Notes: generated by a model from the letters alone, not told the origin. A stretch of 64,000 bases of DNA from Marisa cornuarietis (GCA_004794655.1 SMMW01000521.1:3498501-3562500); one strand, 5' to 3'; shown: positions 1 through 11,440, counted from the stretch's first letter. Numbers and translations: made by a program.

Positions 1-282
1 CGACCTGCGTGCCAGCACTCAATACATCCCGACCATTGCACCACCAACTGTAGCCTCAGGCCATCGAGATCGATGGTCTTCTGATTCTGAGGACACGCAC
101 CGACAGGGCACTAGGGAAGGAGGGGAGGTCATACCTAACAGCCTCACAGACGTTTGATGGGCTGCCAATCTCCTGTATGTTTTAAACGCCAACAGGAGTC
201 GAACACGAGATTCAGCTCCTAAATATACTGCGGTGCCTGGCAGTGTTGTTTGTTAATACACTTGTCATCACTGCAGAGCGGT

Positions 283-350
283 GTGTAGGGTTCAGCTCTC
301 GTCTCGGTACACTCTGCACGTGACACCTGTTCGCAAGCCTGCCATCGACG
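283..350 (+). repeat. SINE-A fragment (B-box part)
   Basis: This stretch matches the middle of the complete SINE-A copy at 31242-31432. It shares the B-box-like motif ggttcagctctcgtctcgg, then a similar run through gcacgtgacacctgttcgcaagcctgc. The tRNA-like head and the 3' end are missing, so it is a truncated or decayed copy. Homology was judged by eye. Confidence 0.6.
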
Positions 351-360
351 GTTTTCTTTG

Positions 361-2230
361 GGTACCCGGTTTCCTTTCCCTCCCTCTTCCTTCAGAGGGT
401 GAAATCACCTCTAGGTGGAAGCACTTCCGATATAATAAAACAAGCAAAGAGTATATCTGGTCACAGCACCTAAATTTTTGACAGGTGTTTAAACAAAATG
501 CAATAAATGTTGACCTTTCTAATAAACATACAGATAGTCCACACCCTTTCATGTTCTTAAACCAGTTGTTGTATCGACATCCACTCTGATGAACAATGTT
601 GTCGTCTTTTCTAGTCCTGTCACGCGTCGTTAATTCTTTTAGCGATAATCATGCATCCGGCACCATCCATTATCTCTTGGAGTCTAGAGAAACAGCATCT
701 ATTCTGAAATGAAGGAGTGTGTGAGTATGTGTGCTGGCGCGCACACACATTCATTCATGCGCTCATGACTGGTTGGTGGGCATCAGCGTTCCAGAAAGAC
801 ATTACCTGTCTCTGAGGAGTTCCAGTCGCCATATTGCCATTATAGTAGTGTTTTCAGACAAAACTACAGCGTCTGCCATACTGACACACTGTTAATCTTT
901 TCAGGCAAAGCAACAGTCACTAGATGGCCCCCAAGAGGATCGATGACCAGGAGGACAACTCCTGCTTGCGGAAGGACCGACATTCGTAAGGGAGGAGGGG
1001 AGATGAAAGTTGAGTAGCTCTAATAAACGAGAGCCGATTTATTCTCGTCTTCTGCAGGTTGCAGGGAGACAGAAGAATAAAATGTACAGAAGATTTCAAA
1101 GTTTCAATAGCAATCAAAGGATTAACAATATAGAAGGTATGAAAGACAAAGAAATCATGATTGGGTATATAAATATTTAGGACACAAGACACAAAATGCA
1201 TAAAATATCTTCAATGACAGTATAAAGAGCTGTATAAAAGGCATGACGATTATTGTCCCGACAAAAGTAGTCGGATTTGCAGAAGGTATGACAAGGAGGT
1301 ATAAAAGATATTTACGGCATTAAACTATAAGCGCAAGAGAACAAATAATTCAAACCAATTACTTCTGTCAGACAACAACTGCAGCTGTTTATGTAGCCTA
1401 TAAACTAAGAAGAGGAAGTAGACTGGAAATAAAGTTAGCACATTACTAGAGACACCAGTGATGGGTTGACTCGGGTACGGTTGTGAAAAGTCTGAGCTCG
1501 AAAAAAAAAAAAAGTATGGCAATCAGTGCAGACCATGAATACGATTAACTGACATCATGTCGCCGTCCTAACTGCACCACTCACATCTGTCGGAAATCTT
1601 AGTCCGACTATAGAAGATGGATTGAACACAGGGTTGCTTGCTACACGAGGACGCACCAACACAACCGCCAAAGCCACCCGGATTTAGTTTAAATCACACA
1701 CAGGAAAGGGTAGCTCTTACCCAACACACACACCCGGCTCTGAAGTCCTTGGTCGCGACAGCTGCGGAAACAGCTTCGCCCAACGTCTTTCACCAGCTCC
1801 CCCTGTCTTCCACACCGCTTGGAACTAGTCCCGCCACAGGGGAAAGAAGTCTTTGAACTAAACATTAAAAGATTTCGTGTCAACTTTCTTTTAAAACCTA
1901 CATCCACATCTTTGCTTGGTTTATAAGCAGCCCGTCTTTTGTACACCTACTCCTGTGCTTTGGTGATGCAAGTACGTGTGGCATGCGTGAGTTATCTTTC
2001 CTTTGATCGGGTTGGTGAAGGAGGGAAGGCGGGAGGATGGCTCTGCGTTGTTCTGGGGCCGTTAGGGCTAGACATAGAAAGGTAGATATAGGTAGTGAAG
2101 AGAAGATGCAGGTAGAGAGAGAGGAAGCTACAGGAAAAAGCAGGTTGGCACAGCCAGATATTAGTAGACAAAGGTAGTTACAAAAAGTCGCAGGTACAAA
2201 AAGTTATAGATATAGACAGAAGTAGTTACA
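361..2230. other. Gene-free stretch
   Basis: No open frame here resembles a known protein. A pure A-tract lies at about 1501-1513. The segment 2070-2230 is a degenerate purine-rich run with recurring aggtag and agttaca motifs, ending at the hairpin. I see nothing else. Confidence 0.6.
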
Positions 2231-2231
2231 G

Positions 2232-2314
2232 AACAACCTCCATCATCCACCCTCACCACCACCTTTCTGTCGTACATCGCGTAGTGGTGGTGAGGGTGGA
2301 TGATGGAGGTTGTT
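2232..2314. repeat. Perfect 31-bp inverted repeat (hairpin)
   Basis: The left arm 2232-2262 and right arm 2284-2314 are exact reverse complements over 31 nt. The loop is 21 nt (2263-2283). The arms are CCACC-rich on the plus strand. If transcribed, this would form a perfect stem. Perfect pairing suggests a recent local inverted duplication or a small foldback element. It could also be a hairpin-RNA source, although typical animal pre-miRNA stems contain mismatches. Confidence 0.95.
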
Positions 2315-2924
2315 GTTGTGGCCTCCCTCGCGAGAGATCGTCGAGGCTCTGAACGGAATAGTGTCATGGACCCGTGAATCATACCTACTGGGTATAAATA
2401 AATTTTTTTTAAAGTAGGTCGTTGACTCCCATCCGTCTGTCCCTCTGTCTTCTCCCCTCTTTTCCTTCACTGCACGGTATCGCAATATTTTCACTTTCCC
2501 TTCTTTTGAAACATTCACTGCGTTTGGCCTGGCGTCTGGCAGGTGCCTCTTCAGACTCAGCAAGCGAAATCTCATTTAATATTGATACGCGGCTAGCTAC
2601 AATAGCTTTCACTTAAACAGCCCAACAGGCGCTGGTGACACTAGCAATTTTTTTGTTGGTTTTTTTCTTTTTATAAAAGGGAGGGGGAGACAGAAATTTG
2701 CAGGCGACGCGCGCGCGGTCCGGGTGGACGGGAGGAGAGCCGGGGGATGTTACTATGCGGGCCTTGTCGAGTCCCCGCGCTACCTTTGCAGGGAATCAAT
2801 AAAACATGTTTGCTTTTGCAAAGTGTGCAACACACTTTCGATATAATGATGTGTTTAAACGGTCGAGTAGTTTCCTTCGTAGGAAATGTTGAGCCTCAGC
2901 GGGCGGCCACGTGGGAATGTGTGA
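2315..2924. other. Gene-free stretch with CpG-rich patch
   Basis: A short CpG-dense patch (gacgcgcgcgcggtccgg and following bases) lies at about 2706-2745 after a T-rich run. No TATA-like element or coding continuation could be linked to it. The remainder shows no recognisable feature. Confidence 0.5.
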
Positions 2925-2931
2925 GTGTGTG

Positions 2932-3073
2932 TGAAAGAGAGAGAGAGAAAGAGAGAGAAAACACTCCTCACCGCTCTCTCTCTCTCTCTGTCTCTCACTC
3001 TGTCGCTCACTCTCTTTCTCTGTCTATCACTCTCTCTCACTCTCTTTCTCTGTCTCTCACTCTCTCTCTTTCC
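2932..3073. repeat. (GA)n / (TC)n low-complexity tract
   Basis: A purine block of gagaga type is followed by a long pyrimidine block. Within the pyrimidine block, phrases such as actctctttctctgtctctc recur, giving a higher-order periodicity. Open frames here encode only Ser/Leu or Arg/Glu runs and are not genes. Confidence 0.9.
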
Positions 3074-3942
3074 CTCGGCTCTCGTCTTTCTCCGCTACCT
3101 TCAACATTGCTTAACGGTGTCTGGGATTAACCTCCATGTGCAAACAGCCACCACGGGGGTGAGCTTAGAAAAACTCGACAGCGGGTTACACCTGCGACAG
3201 ACAGTACAGGATCCACTTGTCAGCCTGGCAGCAAAGGTTTCGCAACCTTGCGCTGCTGAGGTTGACAGGTGAATTTTTTTCCGCTCCAAAGACTTACGTC
3301 CACCTGTCTTCGTAGGCAGTGGCAGCGGTATCTGCCAGTGGAGCCTTCTGCCACTCTGACTGAAGTGGCCATTTATCACCTGAGGGCAGACCAGTAGGTG
3401 AAAAACATTACAGTGTAGGGAGAATCAGCGTACAGACTGTAATTTTTTTGTGGCAGCGGTTGATAATTGTCCAGAATTACACCGTTTGTTCGGTCCTCAT
3501 CAAATTTAGCCGGCATACTTGTTTCGTTGAGATCGTAGATGATGTCTGGTTGCCTTAAGTTGCTCTGTAGCATGCTGATTTTGTAATGTTAATTTTTCCT
3601 GGTTCAGATGATACTGGTGGTTCTATTTTTTTTTTTACAAACAAATCTACTAAAGGAGCAAATACTGATGTCCTTATACTACGCAGAGCAATTTTTAACG
3701 ACGCAGAAGGAATGAGTCACGTGACGGCTGGCACTACCGCCAGAATGTTCTCCCCCCCCCCCTTTTCACCAGTCACCTCAACCAGTTCTGGAAGGGATAT
3801 CAAGAAAACAACAAGCACAAACGTAATTTTCACTACCCTGATGCCGCACTTCTGAATTATTGAACGGAATATGACTTAAATGAAATGGTAGACAATAAAA
3901 ACATTGTTGAAATCCCCTGGAGAAATCAAACCCTGCTTAATC
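3074..3942. other. Gene-free stretch
   Basis: There is no recognisable protein similarity. Short homopolymers (T run near 3630, C run near 3752) are present. Nothing else was seen. Confidence 0.5.
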
Positions 3943-3943
3943 T

Positions 3944-3987
<44 letters not shown>

Positions 3988-4002
3988 CAACAACAACAAC
4001 AA
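3944..4002. repeat. (TAA)n(CAA)n microsatellite
   Basis: About thirteen ATA/TAA units grade into about six ACA/CAA units. This is a compound trinucleotide array. Confidence 0.97.
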
Positions 4003-4086
4003 AGAAAACGCGGAGTTGAAATATTCACGACAAAAGAAGGATAACCAGCAGCTAACGATCCACGTTTGCGCTTTCCCCGAAAGATG

Positions 4087-4111
4087 AAAATAAATAAATA
4101 AATAAATAAAA
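4087..4111. repeat. (AAAT)n microsatellite
   Basis: About six tandem AAAT units. Confidence 0.95.
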
Positions 4112-4189
4112 TGTTGAGGACCAGTGGAGTGGTGACAGACTATAAGTCAAGTGAGTTGAGAATAAGTTGCGGGAGGCTGAGGAAGGTAA

Positions 4190-4400
4190 CCTTGCATAAC
4201 TTTGCACCTTTTCACCGAACCATACCTAGCCTTGCACGAGTCTCTTACCTTGCACAACCTCCTACCTTTTCATCTTAGGTAAGGAGGTGCGTGGTGACGG
4301 AAGTGCTGCGGGAATAAGAAGGAAAAAAATAAAGGGGGGGGGGGAGTGATTCAAGGCTAGGTAAAGTAAGGTGAAGTGATGCAAAACTAGGGAAGAAGAA
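4190..4400. repeat. Decayed foldback region
   Basis: A short hairpin pairs acctcctacct (4257-4267) with aggtaaggaggt (4277-4288). Further out, cctagccttg (4225-4234) pairs with caaggctagg (4352-4361), and flanking caccttttcacc-like and aggtgaagtg-like words are also opposed. The nested arrangement suggests an old, diverged inverted repeat, possibly a MITE. A poly-G run (about 4335-4345) interrupts it. Confidence 0.4.
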
Positions 4401-4687
4401 ACGGAACAGAAAGCACCTCCAGGTGAAATGAGGCGAGGAGAGGCCCTGGGAGGTTAGGTCAGGCGAGGCAAGCTATAAATAGACACGTCCAAGGTAAAGC
4501 AAGGCAAGATGCCGACATGTTGAGTTGCGGGGAGGGAATAAGACTCACACGACAAAGCACTGGCAGGGCGGCAAGATTAATAATTAAGGCCATTTCTTTT
4601 CAAATATATAGAGCATTATTAATTCATGAGTGGATTGTGCACAGAGTGCGAGGAATATGTAAACTGTTATACCCAAACCGTCTCTTA

Positions 4688-4690
<3 letters not shown>

Positions 4691-4754
<64 letters not shown>
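4691..4754. repeat. (TG)n microsatellite
   Basis: An uninterrupted run of about 32 TG units. Frames through it encode Cys-Val or His-Thr runs. Confidence 0.98.
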
Positions 4755-4755
<1 letters not shown>

Positions 4756-4780
4756 TTTTATGAATGAATGAAAGAAACAT

Positions 4781-4880
4781 AAATAGAACTGAGCACAAAA
4801 AAATCAACAAAGAAAGAAAGAAAATAAAAAAAAATAAATAGAACGGAACACAAAAAATCAACAAAGAAAGAAAATAAAAA
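4781..4880. repeat. 55-bp tandem duplication
   Basis: An A-rich unit beginning aaatagaac is present at 4781 and again at 4836. The second copy is slightly shortened and carries a few substitutions. Both contain cacaaaaaatcaacaaagaa. Confidence 0.85.
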
Positions 4881-4989
4881 AGTGAAAAACGAATGTATAG
4901 TTTATGCGCAGTCGTGGACAGCAGAGTCAACAAGCCAGTTTAAATGGGCATCACGTGACCACAATCATCCAATAAGGGCGCGAGTTTGC

Positions 4990-5765
4990 GGACCAGAAAC
5001 ACTGACTCACATGAGTAATCGCCAGCAATACTCGGCGATATCCTGGTCCCCTTTCACTCTGCTCGCACATTACCCTACCTGTAAACTCACCTGTGAGATC
5101 GAACTGGCTGTGGACATTTGTCGTTAGAACAGAATCCATCTCGCAAGAATAATGATTGTGTCACGAAAATAAGGCTTTTGTCGTGAAAATAAAGCTTGTT
5201 GTGCCTCCCCCATGTTTCCCAAAGTGTCTTCGTATAAAAGCCCGACATGCCAACACACAGGGTCAGTTCGCATGCGTCTGGAATCATGCTTGCAAACTGT
5301 CCAGCCCCTTATTCATTGCTGTACTGTTGGCAGTCGCATTGTTTTAAGCTACGACATTTAAATGCTGAGCAGTAGATACCTAGATATGTAGATAGCATCT
5401 CAGGCAGACAGGGAGATAAACAAAGTTGGAGATAAGCACACGCCAGACAAGCAGACAGCAAGCAAGAAAGACAGTGTCCTGAAAATGAAGGATGGCAGGG
5501 TAGAGTTTTACAGCTAGACATTAGACCATCCATTGGTACACACCCCACCTCCTCCCTTCCTAACTCAACAGCTGCGCTCTACTCACGAGGCCACAGCCAC
5601 ACCTACACAGACAGCCAGGGCCAGCGGGTGGGCCCACCGCCATTCCGAGAGAACGAGGAACGACCTCAAGGCGTGGTTCTGAAAAAGTTTTTTATTCTTT
5701 AAAAAAAAAGAGTCTTCTTGTCGATGAAGACTTTCTCAACGCAAAACTTAGTCAAAAACGTTGAC
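4990..5765. other. Gene-free stretch
   Basis: There is no protein-like frame. A degenerate run of agacag and agataa words spans about 5380-5480. An A-tract lies at 5701-5709. Confidence 0.5.
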
Positions 5766-5777
5766 TATTCAAAGCGC

Positions 5778-5820
5778 GTACGCACGCACACACGCACACA
5801 CGCACGCACGCACCCACATA
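5778..5820. repeat. (CGCACA)n-like tract
   Basis: Alternating cgcacg and cacaca units give a short compound repeat with interspersed CpG. Confidence 0.85.
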
Positions 5821-5987
5821 CAGAACCGTGCAGCTGTGTCAATGAGCGTGCGAGCTCGGAGAGAAGCTGAGTTTGTTTGTTTGTTTTGAGTGAAGAGTCA
5901 ACTGATGATGATAGCTTTTCTTTTTCTTCTTTGGGATCACTGCCCATTGAGCGTTTCTCTGAGATGCGGAAACTGGGGCATTACAAA

Positions 5988-6036
5988 ACGACATCATCAT
6001 CATAATCATCATCATCGTCATCATCATCATTCTTAC
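5988..6036. repeat. Interrupted (CAT)n
   Basis: Tandem cat/atc units with a few interruptions (cataat, catcgt). Confidence 0.9.
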
Positions 6037-6059
6037 ACAGCGAACCGTCTTCCTTACCC

Positions 6060-6506
6060 GGGGTATCGTCAGCAGCAGTACTCGGAGAGTCGTCACCTGC
6101 AATAACCAGAAAGCTGTCTACACCAATACTCGCAAGTCTATCAGCACATCTCACCAACATTGCCCACAGAACAAAGCCAAGAAAAACGTTACCTACTATA
6201 AATAGAAAACAGACAAAATTCAAACAAAAAATTACCCAAAACGCCATAGCCAACTATACCCGTCGCCTACAATACTACACACAACCGTGACCAACAGTAC
6301 ACAGAACTGTCACAACAATAACCGCACAACCGTATCAACGATACCTAGAGAGACATTAGATAACTGTTACCAACACTGTAACCACAAGTACTAGAGAGCC
6401 CTCGCTAACAAACCCCGATAGTCATCGCCAACAATATTTAAGAAACCGCCACAATCATATCCCGACAGCCGTCACCAACAATATCCAAGAACCATCACCA
6501 ACCATG
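6060..6506. repeat. Degenerate minisatellite rich in 'gtcaccaacaat'
   Basis: Phrases such as cgtcaccaacaatatccaag, catcgccaacaatatttaag and ctgttaccaacactgtaacc recur at irregular spacings of roughly 20-30 bases. The best-preserved copies are at the right end (about 6420-6500). This is an old, diverged tandem repeat, not a gene. Confidence 0.65.
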
Positions 6507-6509
6507 TCA

Positions 6510-7120
6510 TCTGGGTGATCTTTCCACAGCGGGAGGAACTGCCATGGCGGCACAGCCGACACCCAGAGCCCAGAGAAGATGCACCGGAAGTACCAGGCTC
6601 TTTGGCCTCGAGACATCACTGGTGCATCTGCATCTTCCCAACATCTCATTCACGTCACACACAATATTACAACTGTTCGCGGAGAGACTTCTCTGTCATC
6701 TATCTTCCCCCAACCCCCCTTACATCATAGATGTTAAAGCCTGCACTGATAACCAGCTGACGATGATTCGTTCATTGGTTTCATCTGTTGTCCGATCGGA
6801 TTTTATTCACCTTGTAGACAACCTTTACTCCCTTACAGGTCGCTGCACTCTGACTTACTCCACAACCCCGCGGTGCCATGGTAGAGTGATTTTTCCCGGT
6901 CTGAACCTGGTTCAGTCAAAGGTTTGTTTTGAATTAAAAGCCGATCATTCACGAGTCTTTCTAGTTTTTCTAGGACAAGATTTACACCGGGAAGAATGTT
7001 TTCTGAATCGTTTTCATATACTGGTTATAAACAGCTCGCGCGGGAGAGGGGCAAGGGGAAGGGGGAGGGATGAGGAAAACAGATGTTAAGATCAACGACA
7101 TCCGAACACGAGTCCTTTCC
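6510..7120 (+). other. Stretch with an unrecognised 181-codon open frame
   Basis: An open frame starts at 6544 in a good initiation context (gccatgg) and ends near 7089. Its translation has no domain, signal peptide or repeat that I recognise. Composition is ordinary, and no splice or polyadenylation context supports it. I treat it as probably spurious. Confidence 0.15.
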
Positions 7121-7124
7121 CCTT

Positions 7125-7235
7125 GGTTAATCGAGCCTGCGTCTAGGTACCTGACTCTGCAGGGTTAAAGGTCAGGCAACGAAGAAAGTGAGATCGGCAC
7201 CACCCTGACAAAAGCTGGCCTCGGAAAAATTACTC
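7125..7235 (+). repeat. SINE-B fragment (3' part)
   Basis: The words ggtacctgactctgcagg, ggtcaggcaacgaagaaag and ggcaccaccctgacaaaagc parallel the 3' portion of the SINE-B copy at 39590-39785. That copy reads gggtacctgacccttta, then aaggcagcgaatgagag, then accacccttacagag. The tRNA-like head is absent. Confidence 0.45.
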
Positions 7236-7449
7236 CCCTCTCTTCCATAACTATATTACGGCGAGAAAACGTAATGTCACTTTAAAATGTTTAGGGACAG
7301 GTGATATAACCACAACATCTTGACCAATAAAAGCCAACACAAGAACGAGAATAACCTAAGAGAGTGGGTAACGTGTAAAAAGGAGTGTTGTGGCCCAAAA
7401 GGCCACCAACAAACCAAAAACAAAAAACCCAAAACTATCAGGACAGAGC

Positions 7450-8402
7450 TTAAATCTTATGGTAAAACCCTATCCTCCTTAAAAATAGCTGCCGATGAGA
7501 AGGACTGAAAGAAGGAAAAGAAGGAGCTTGCAGTAAAAAAAAAAACTGCTGATGGATACTCTGGAGTCCAGGACAAGTAATTAAAACATGTACAATACTC
7601 AGAATTCCTTGACACCAAGGACAAACTGGCGGTGGTTCACCTCGTAAAAGGTGCGACTGCGTGACATAGGTGTGTCCTAGTCTTAGTCTGGTAAGAACTA
7701 CCTCCTCCCGCCGCACAAGACGCCATGAAGGCAAGCGGTCTGAAAGAGAGGGAAGGGTGGCATGTAACTTGTTTTGGCCCAGGGTGTTCCAGTGGCGTTG
7801 CCACAGGGACTGAACTTAGGCCGAGAGGATAGATTTACAGTCTGATAATATCAGTGATGGTAATTTACCAGGAGACTGACATGCAGCCTTGGCGGCCTGG
7901 TCCGCGCGAACATTGATTGCCTCGGATGCCAGCATGGCCAGGAGCCCAGATAAAAACAATGTCTTTTTCCGTCGGAGAAGAGCTGAATGGATAGTGTGAA
8001 TCTGGACCACGAGGGGGTGGTCAAAACGTTGGGAGAGAAAGACTTGGAGAGCAGATAACGACCCTGAGGTGATCAAGAAGTTTTTCTCGGAACATGCTGC
8101 AATGATAGCAAGATGGCGTGAAGTTCCACAGAGAAAATAGAGCAGCCATCCGCATGTCGGGGAGAAGAAGACTGTTGCGGTTGGCAGGACGGAACTGCTG
8201 CCGCAGCTACAGGACCAACGTTTGGAACTTTGAAGCCATCTGTAAAGACAGAACAGAATCCAGGAAAGTCCGAGAGAAGTCCTTCGAAGAAAGGGCTGGA
8301 GAAAGATGAGATCACAGGTGTCACCTTTTTTGAGAGCTGAAAGATCGAGTCGCCTCTTCGGAACAGGGGGAGTCCAAGGAGGAGCTGGCAATGACAGGAC
8401 AA
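7450..8402 (-). pseudogene. Decayed LINE ORF2 3' end (RNase H + C-terminal domain)
   Basis: Read on the minus strand, this is the tail of a non-LTR retrotransposon polyprotein broken by frameshifts. The first frame (8402 down to 8073) contains FTDGFK and VELHAI, matching the catalytic Asp and Glu motifs of a LINE RNase H. A second frame (about 8110 to 7816) continues with SGSLSALQ (usually SDSLSALQ, so the Asp is lost) and ADQAAKAA, which matches the last RNase H Asp motif. A third frame (7734 to 7450) has RLRLGHTYVTQSHLL, then CPWC and HVLITC, the Cys/His signature common at the end of such ORFs, and stops after FLRRIGFYHKI. Having RNase H after reverse transcriptase points to an I/Nimb-like group (family knowledge). 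The piece is 5'-truncated near the (CA)n array at 8428 and is clearly inactive. Confidence 0.85.
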
Positions 8403-8426
8403 GGAGAAAAACCAAAATCAAGTAGG

Positions 8427-8427
<1 letters not shown>

Positions 8428-8486
<59 letters not shown>

Positions 8487-8499
8487 CACACGCGCGCGA
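8428..8499. repeat. (CA)n(TA)n(CG)n compound microsatellite
   Basis: About 24 CA units pass into five TA units, then a short CA stretch and cgcgcgcg. It directly abuts the 5'-truncated end of the LINE remnant. Confidence 0.96.
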
Positions 8500-8679
8500 T
8501 AGGTAAGGAGGCGCAGTAAGATGACCAGGGAAGAGAACTACAAAGGCTGTGCACCTGGCGGCGTCCTTTGTTCGTTGATTTGCCGATGAAAGAATCGTCT
8601 TGCACTTTGTTGCGGAGGAACCTGCACAAAAGGAGTCTTTTGTTCTCACTGACGGAGGGCGGGAAGCTGCGGTTAGTCA

Positions 8680-8935
8680 CATTGCAGCCTGGGATTGCAC
8701 GTGATGTTGCATCGTGGGATTGAGGGAGAATATGCAGTTTGACATTGGTAGTATTACTGCAGCACTGCCTCCTGGTTCTGCTCGCACAGCAGCCTGGCAT
8801 TGCTAGTGATTACTTGTGTAGTGTGATCCCTAAGGCACTGGACTGCTCATATCTTGCTGTGCTGCATCCTGGGACAGCTTGCATTATGGAAGGAATGCAT
8901 GCTGGGATTGTTCATATTGAGGATGTACTGTACCT
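8680..8935. repeat. Degenerate repeat of 'gcagcctgggattg' words
   Basis: Variants of tgcagcctgggattgcac recur (about 8683, 8710, 8788, 8868, 8898) separated by diverged sequence. An ancient tandem array is the simplest reading. Confidence 0.5.
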
Positions 8936-8984
8936 TAGGAATGACTCTTATTCTGGGGGGTACCACATCCTTAAAACAAACTCG

Positions 8985-8985
<1 letters not shown>

Positions 8986-9038
<53 letters not shown>
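8986..9038. repeat. (TG)n microsatellite
   Basis: About 26 uninterrupted TG units. Confidence 0.98.
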
Positions 9039-9040
<2 letters not shown>

Positions 9041-9840
9041 ATTAGTATAGGCCAATTAACACGACAATTGTGACTGCCGAAAAATACTGAAATTATATAC
9101 AATGAGACTTGTTTTTTGAAGACATGTTCAAGTAAACGTGTTCTTGTAGACATGTTATGGTGGCAGACTTATTGCTGTTGACACCTTCATTTAGACACGC
9201 TCCTGAAGGATGTTTTAAAACCCCCGACTTTGAAACTTGAACCTCGTTTTCCTCTCTGCCTAAAAGAGAAAGACTAGACGAGGACATTTCTTTCTTCTTT
9301 TTTTTCTACAATATGACTGCCATGTACAGTTATTTTCTTGAACCTCTTAAAGTTGCTGCAGAAAATTCGGGACACCAATGTTTGTTATCATGACACTTTC
9401 TGTCCGCCATACTCGGCATATTAACACATTCCTCCTTCCCGTCAGCGACTCTATCTGACTCAGAGTATCAAGGATAGTCCGATGACTGTCCTCTGGGTTA
9501 CAGTAATCTCAGCAGCTTAGGTCCAGGTACACCCTGATACCTGGATACCTTTTTCCCTCACCTGTGTATCGAAGAAGGTCTGCAAAATTATCAAAAGCTG
9601 TGCGATGGCCAACGATATGAAAAAAAAACACGATTGTAGAGATATCCGTCCCGAGATTAGCAACACGATGTCAAGAGGTGAACAAGGGTCAGACTCGGTG
9701 GAAGTCTCGTGTGCTTGTGGCAATGTTCAAATCGTATTTATGAATTTATGACATAGTCGTTTGTCAGCGGAAACTGTTTGATTTGTTATGTGCTGCAAGA
9801 GGTTAGCCATTCCTGAAGCGGAGTTTCAATAAAGAAAAAG
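9039..9840. other. Gene-free stretch
   Basis: No protein-like frame or structured repeat was seen. Short T and A runs occur near 9298 and 9620. Confidence 0.5.

Positions 9841-9896
<56 letters not shown>
9841..9896. repeat. (GAT)n microsatellite
   Basis: About 18 uninterrupted TGA/GAT units. The poly-Met and poly-Ile frames through it are artefacts. Confidence 0.98.
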
Positions 9897-9899
<3 letters not shown>

Positions 9900-11098
9900 G
9901 TAAATATTTCGGTAAACGTTTTCTTGAGTAAAGGAAATTCTCTCTTCCCTAGTATCCTTTGCATAATTGCCAGTGAAATGGGGTTTGCCTTTCTCGCTCG
10001 TTCTTTCGTTCGTTCGTTCCCTCTTTCTCTCTCTCTCGGTTCCTCTCCAGATTGAACGATTGGCTCCTTACTTCCCCTACCCCATCTTAAGTCAGAATAA
10101 ATCCAGAAAACGATAAACACAAATGACAAGTTACAGTGACACTTAACGCCTCTGATGTGTGTATGGCAGATGTAAGCTGGTGTCGAGAAGACACGCCCTA
10201 GAGAAGAGCACCACCCGCTCACCCAGCCTCTACCTACCCGATAATACCACCCGCTCAGAGCAGGCGATACCAGTCCACTCACAAGAGAGGAGCAGAACTC
10301 AGACACGTGTTTCTACAGGAACCGGAAGAGCACGGCCAGAGTCAGGTCGCACGTGTGGATCCAAACACTGCAGGGAGGAGAGAAAGATTAGTCGCTACAT
10401 TTCCTTTTCTCCCCCTCCTGTCTCCTCCCTGACAAATTCGTTCTCTTTGGTATATTCTCTTATACTTTCATGTCTTTTGTTCGCATCCTGTCTTCTCTTG
10501 TCTTTCTGTTTGCTTCACTTTGTGCCTTTGTTCCTTTTCTTATTCATACTTTCTTCGTTTAGTGCTTCATTCTTTTATTTTCCCCTTTTCCAATCTCTCT
10601 TCATTTATATTTTTTGTCTCTGTCTCTCTCACTCTCCTCTTTTCGAATCTAATGCCATTTCGTCTTCTTGTATTCCTTCTTTTGTACATCCCATTCCTCT
10701 TTGAACCGTTTACTTTGTTTAAAACGTATTCTTTTAAAGGCATGGCCATCCTTTTATTTTTTCAAATGACTGTTAGAAGAAGACACAAGCCTCACACTGA
10801 CTGGTATTAGCACAACACAAAATTACATAATTCTTCAAATGACTGGTTTGAGCGCATTGCAAGACACTAATCCCCAAATTTATTGGTTTTATCATTACAA
10901 GAGATTTATTGTCAAAATGACACCAGCTCTCAAAATCTGAGCGAAAATTCCTTGGACATTGAGGATCTAATTTCCCGAACCTTCAAAAAAATAACAAAGC
11001 TCGCTGCTATGGTAACGCCTCATTATTGCAATATCGATGCTCTTGCACTGGCCTAAATTTAGAATCTACTTTAATGCACGTGTGTTTTATTATAATGT
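9897..11098. other. Gene-free stretch with pyrimidine-rich block
   Basis: The segment 10390-10700 is a degenerate pyrimidine-rich tract on the plus strand (ttctctt, cttttgt words). It creates long hydrophobic but meaningless frames. No other feature is visible. Confidence 0.5.
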
Positions 11099-11099
11099 A

Positions 11100-11299
11100 A
11101 TAATAACAGCAAGAACAAGACAACAGATGATGATGATGATGATGAACAGCAAGAACAAGAGAACAGATGATGATGATGGAAGAACAACAATAACAAGACA
11201 ACAGATGATGATGATGATGGAAGAACAACAATAACAAGACAACAGATGATGATGATGATGGAAGAACAACAATAACAAGACAGCAAGAACAAGACAACA
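11100..11299. repeat. ~41-bp VNTR (CAA-rich spacer + GAT core)
   Basis: Five units each hold an aacagatgatgatg core followed by gaagaacaacaataacaag or a shorter gaacagcaagaacaag spacer. Cores begin near 11122, 11162, 11200, 11241 and 11295. The GAT number varies from unit to unit, and the last core expands into the adjoining pure array. Confidence 0.92.

Positions 11300-11365
<66 letters not shown>
11300..11365. repeat. (GAT)n microsatellite
   Basis: About 22 GAT units, an apparent expansion of the final core of the neighbouring 41-bp array. Confidence 0.98.
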
Positions 11366-11440
11366 CTCATTTTCATGTTTGGCTCCGTCTTAAATATTTT
11401 CTGTCCACAGTCGACTCTCTTGCACGTATGCTGCATTGAT

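Noticed and set aside
7816..8649. 277-codon minus-strand open frame as a single intact gene
   Set aside because: Only its last third is RNase H-like. The first part runs through the (CA)n tract, and the LINE homology shifts frame at about 8100.
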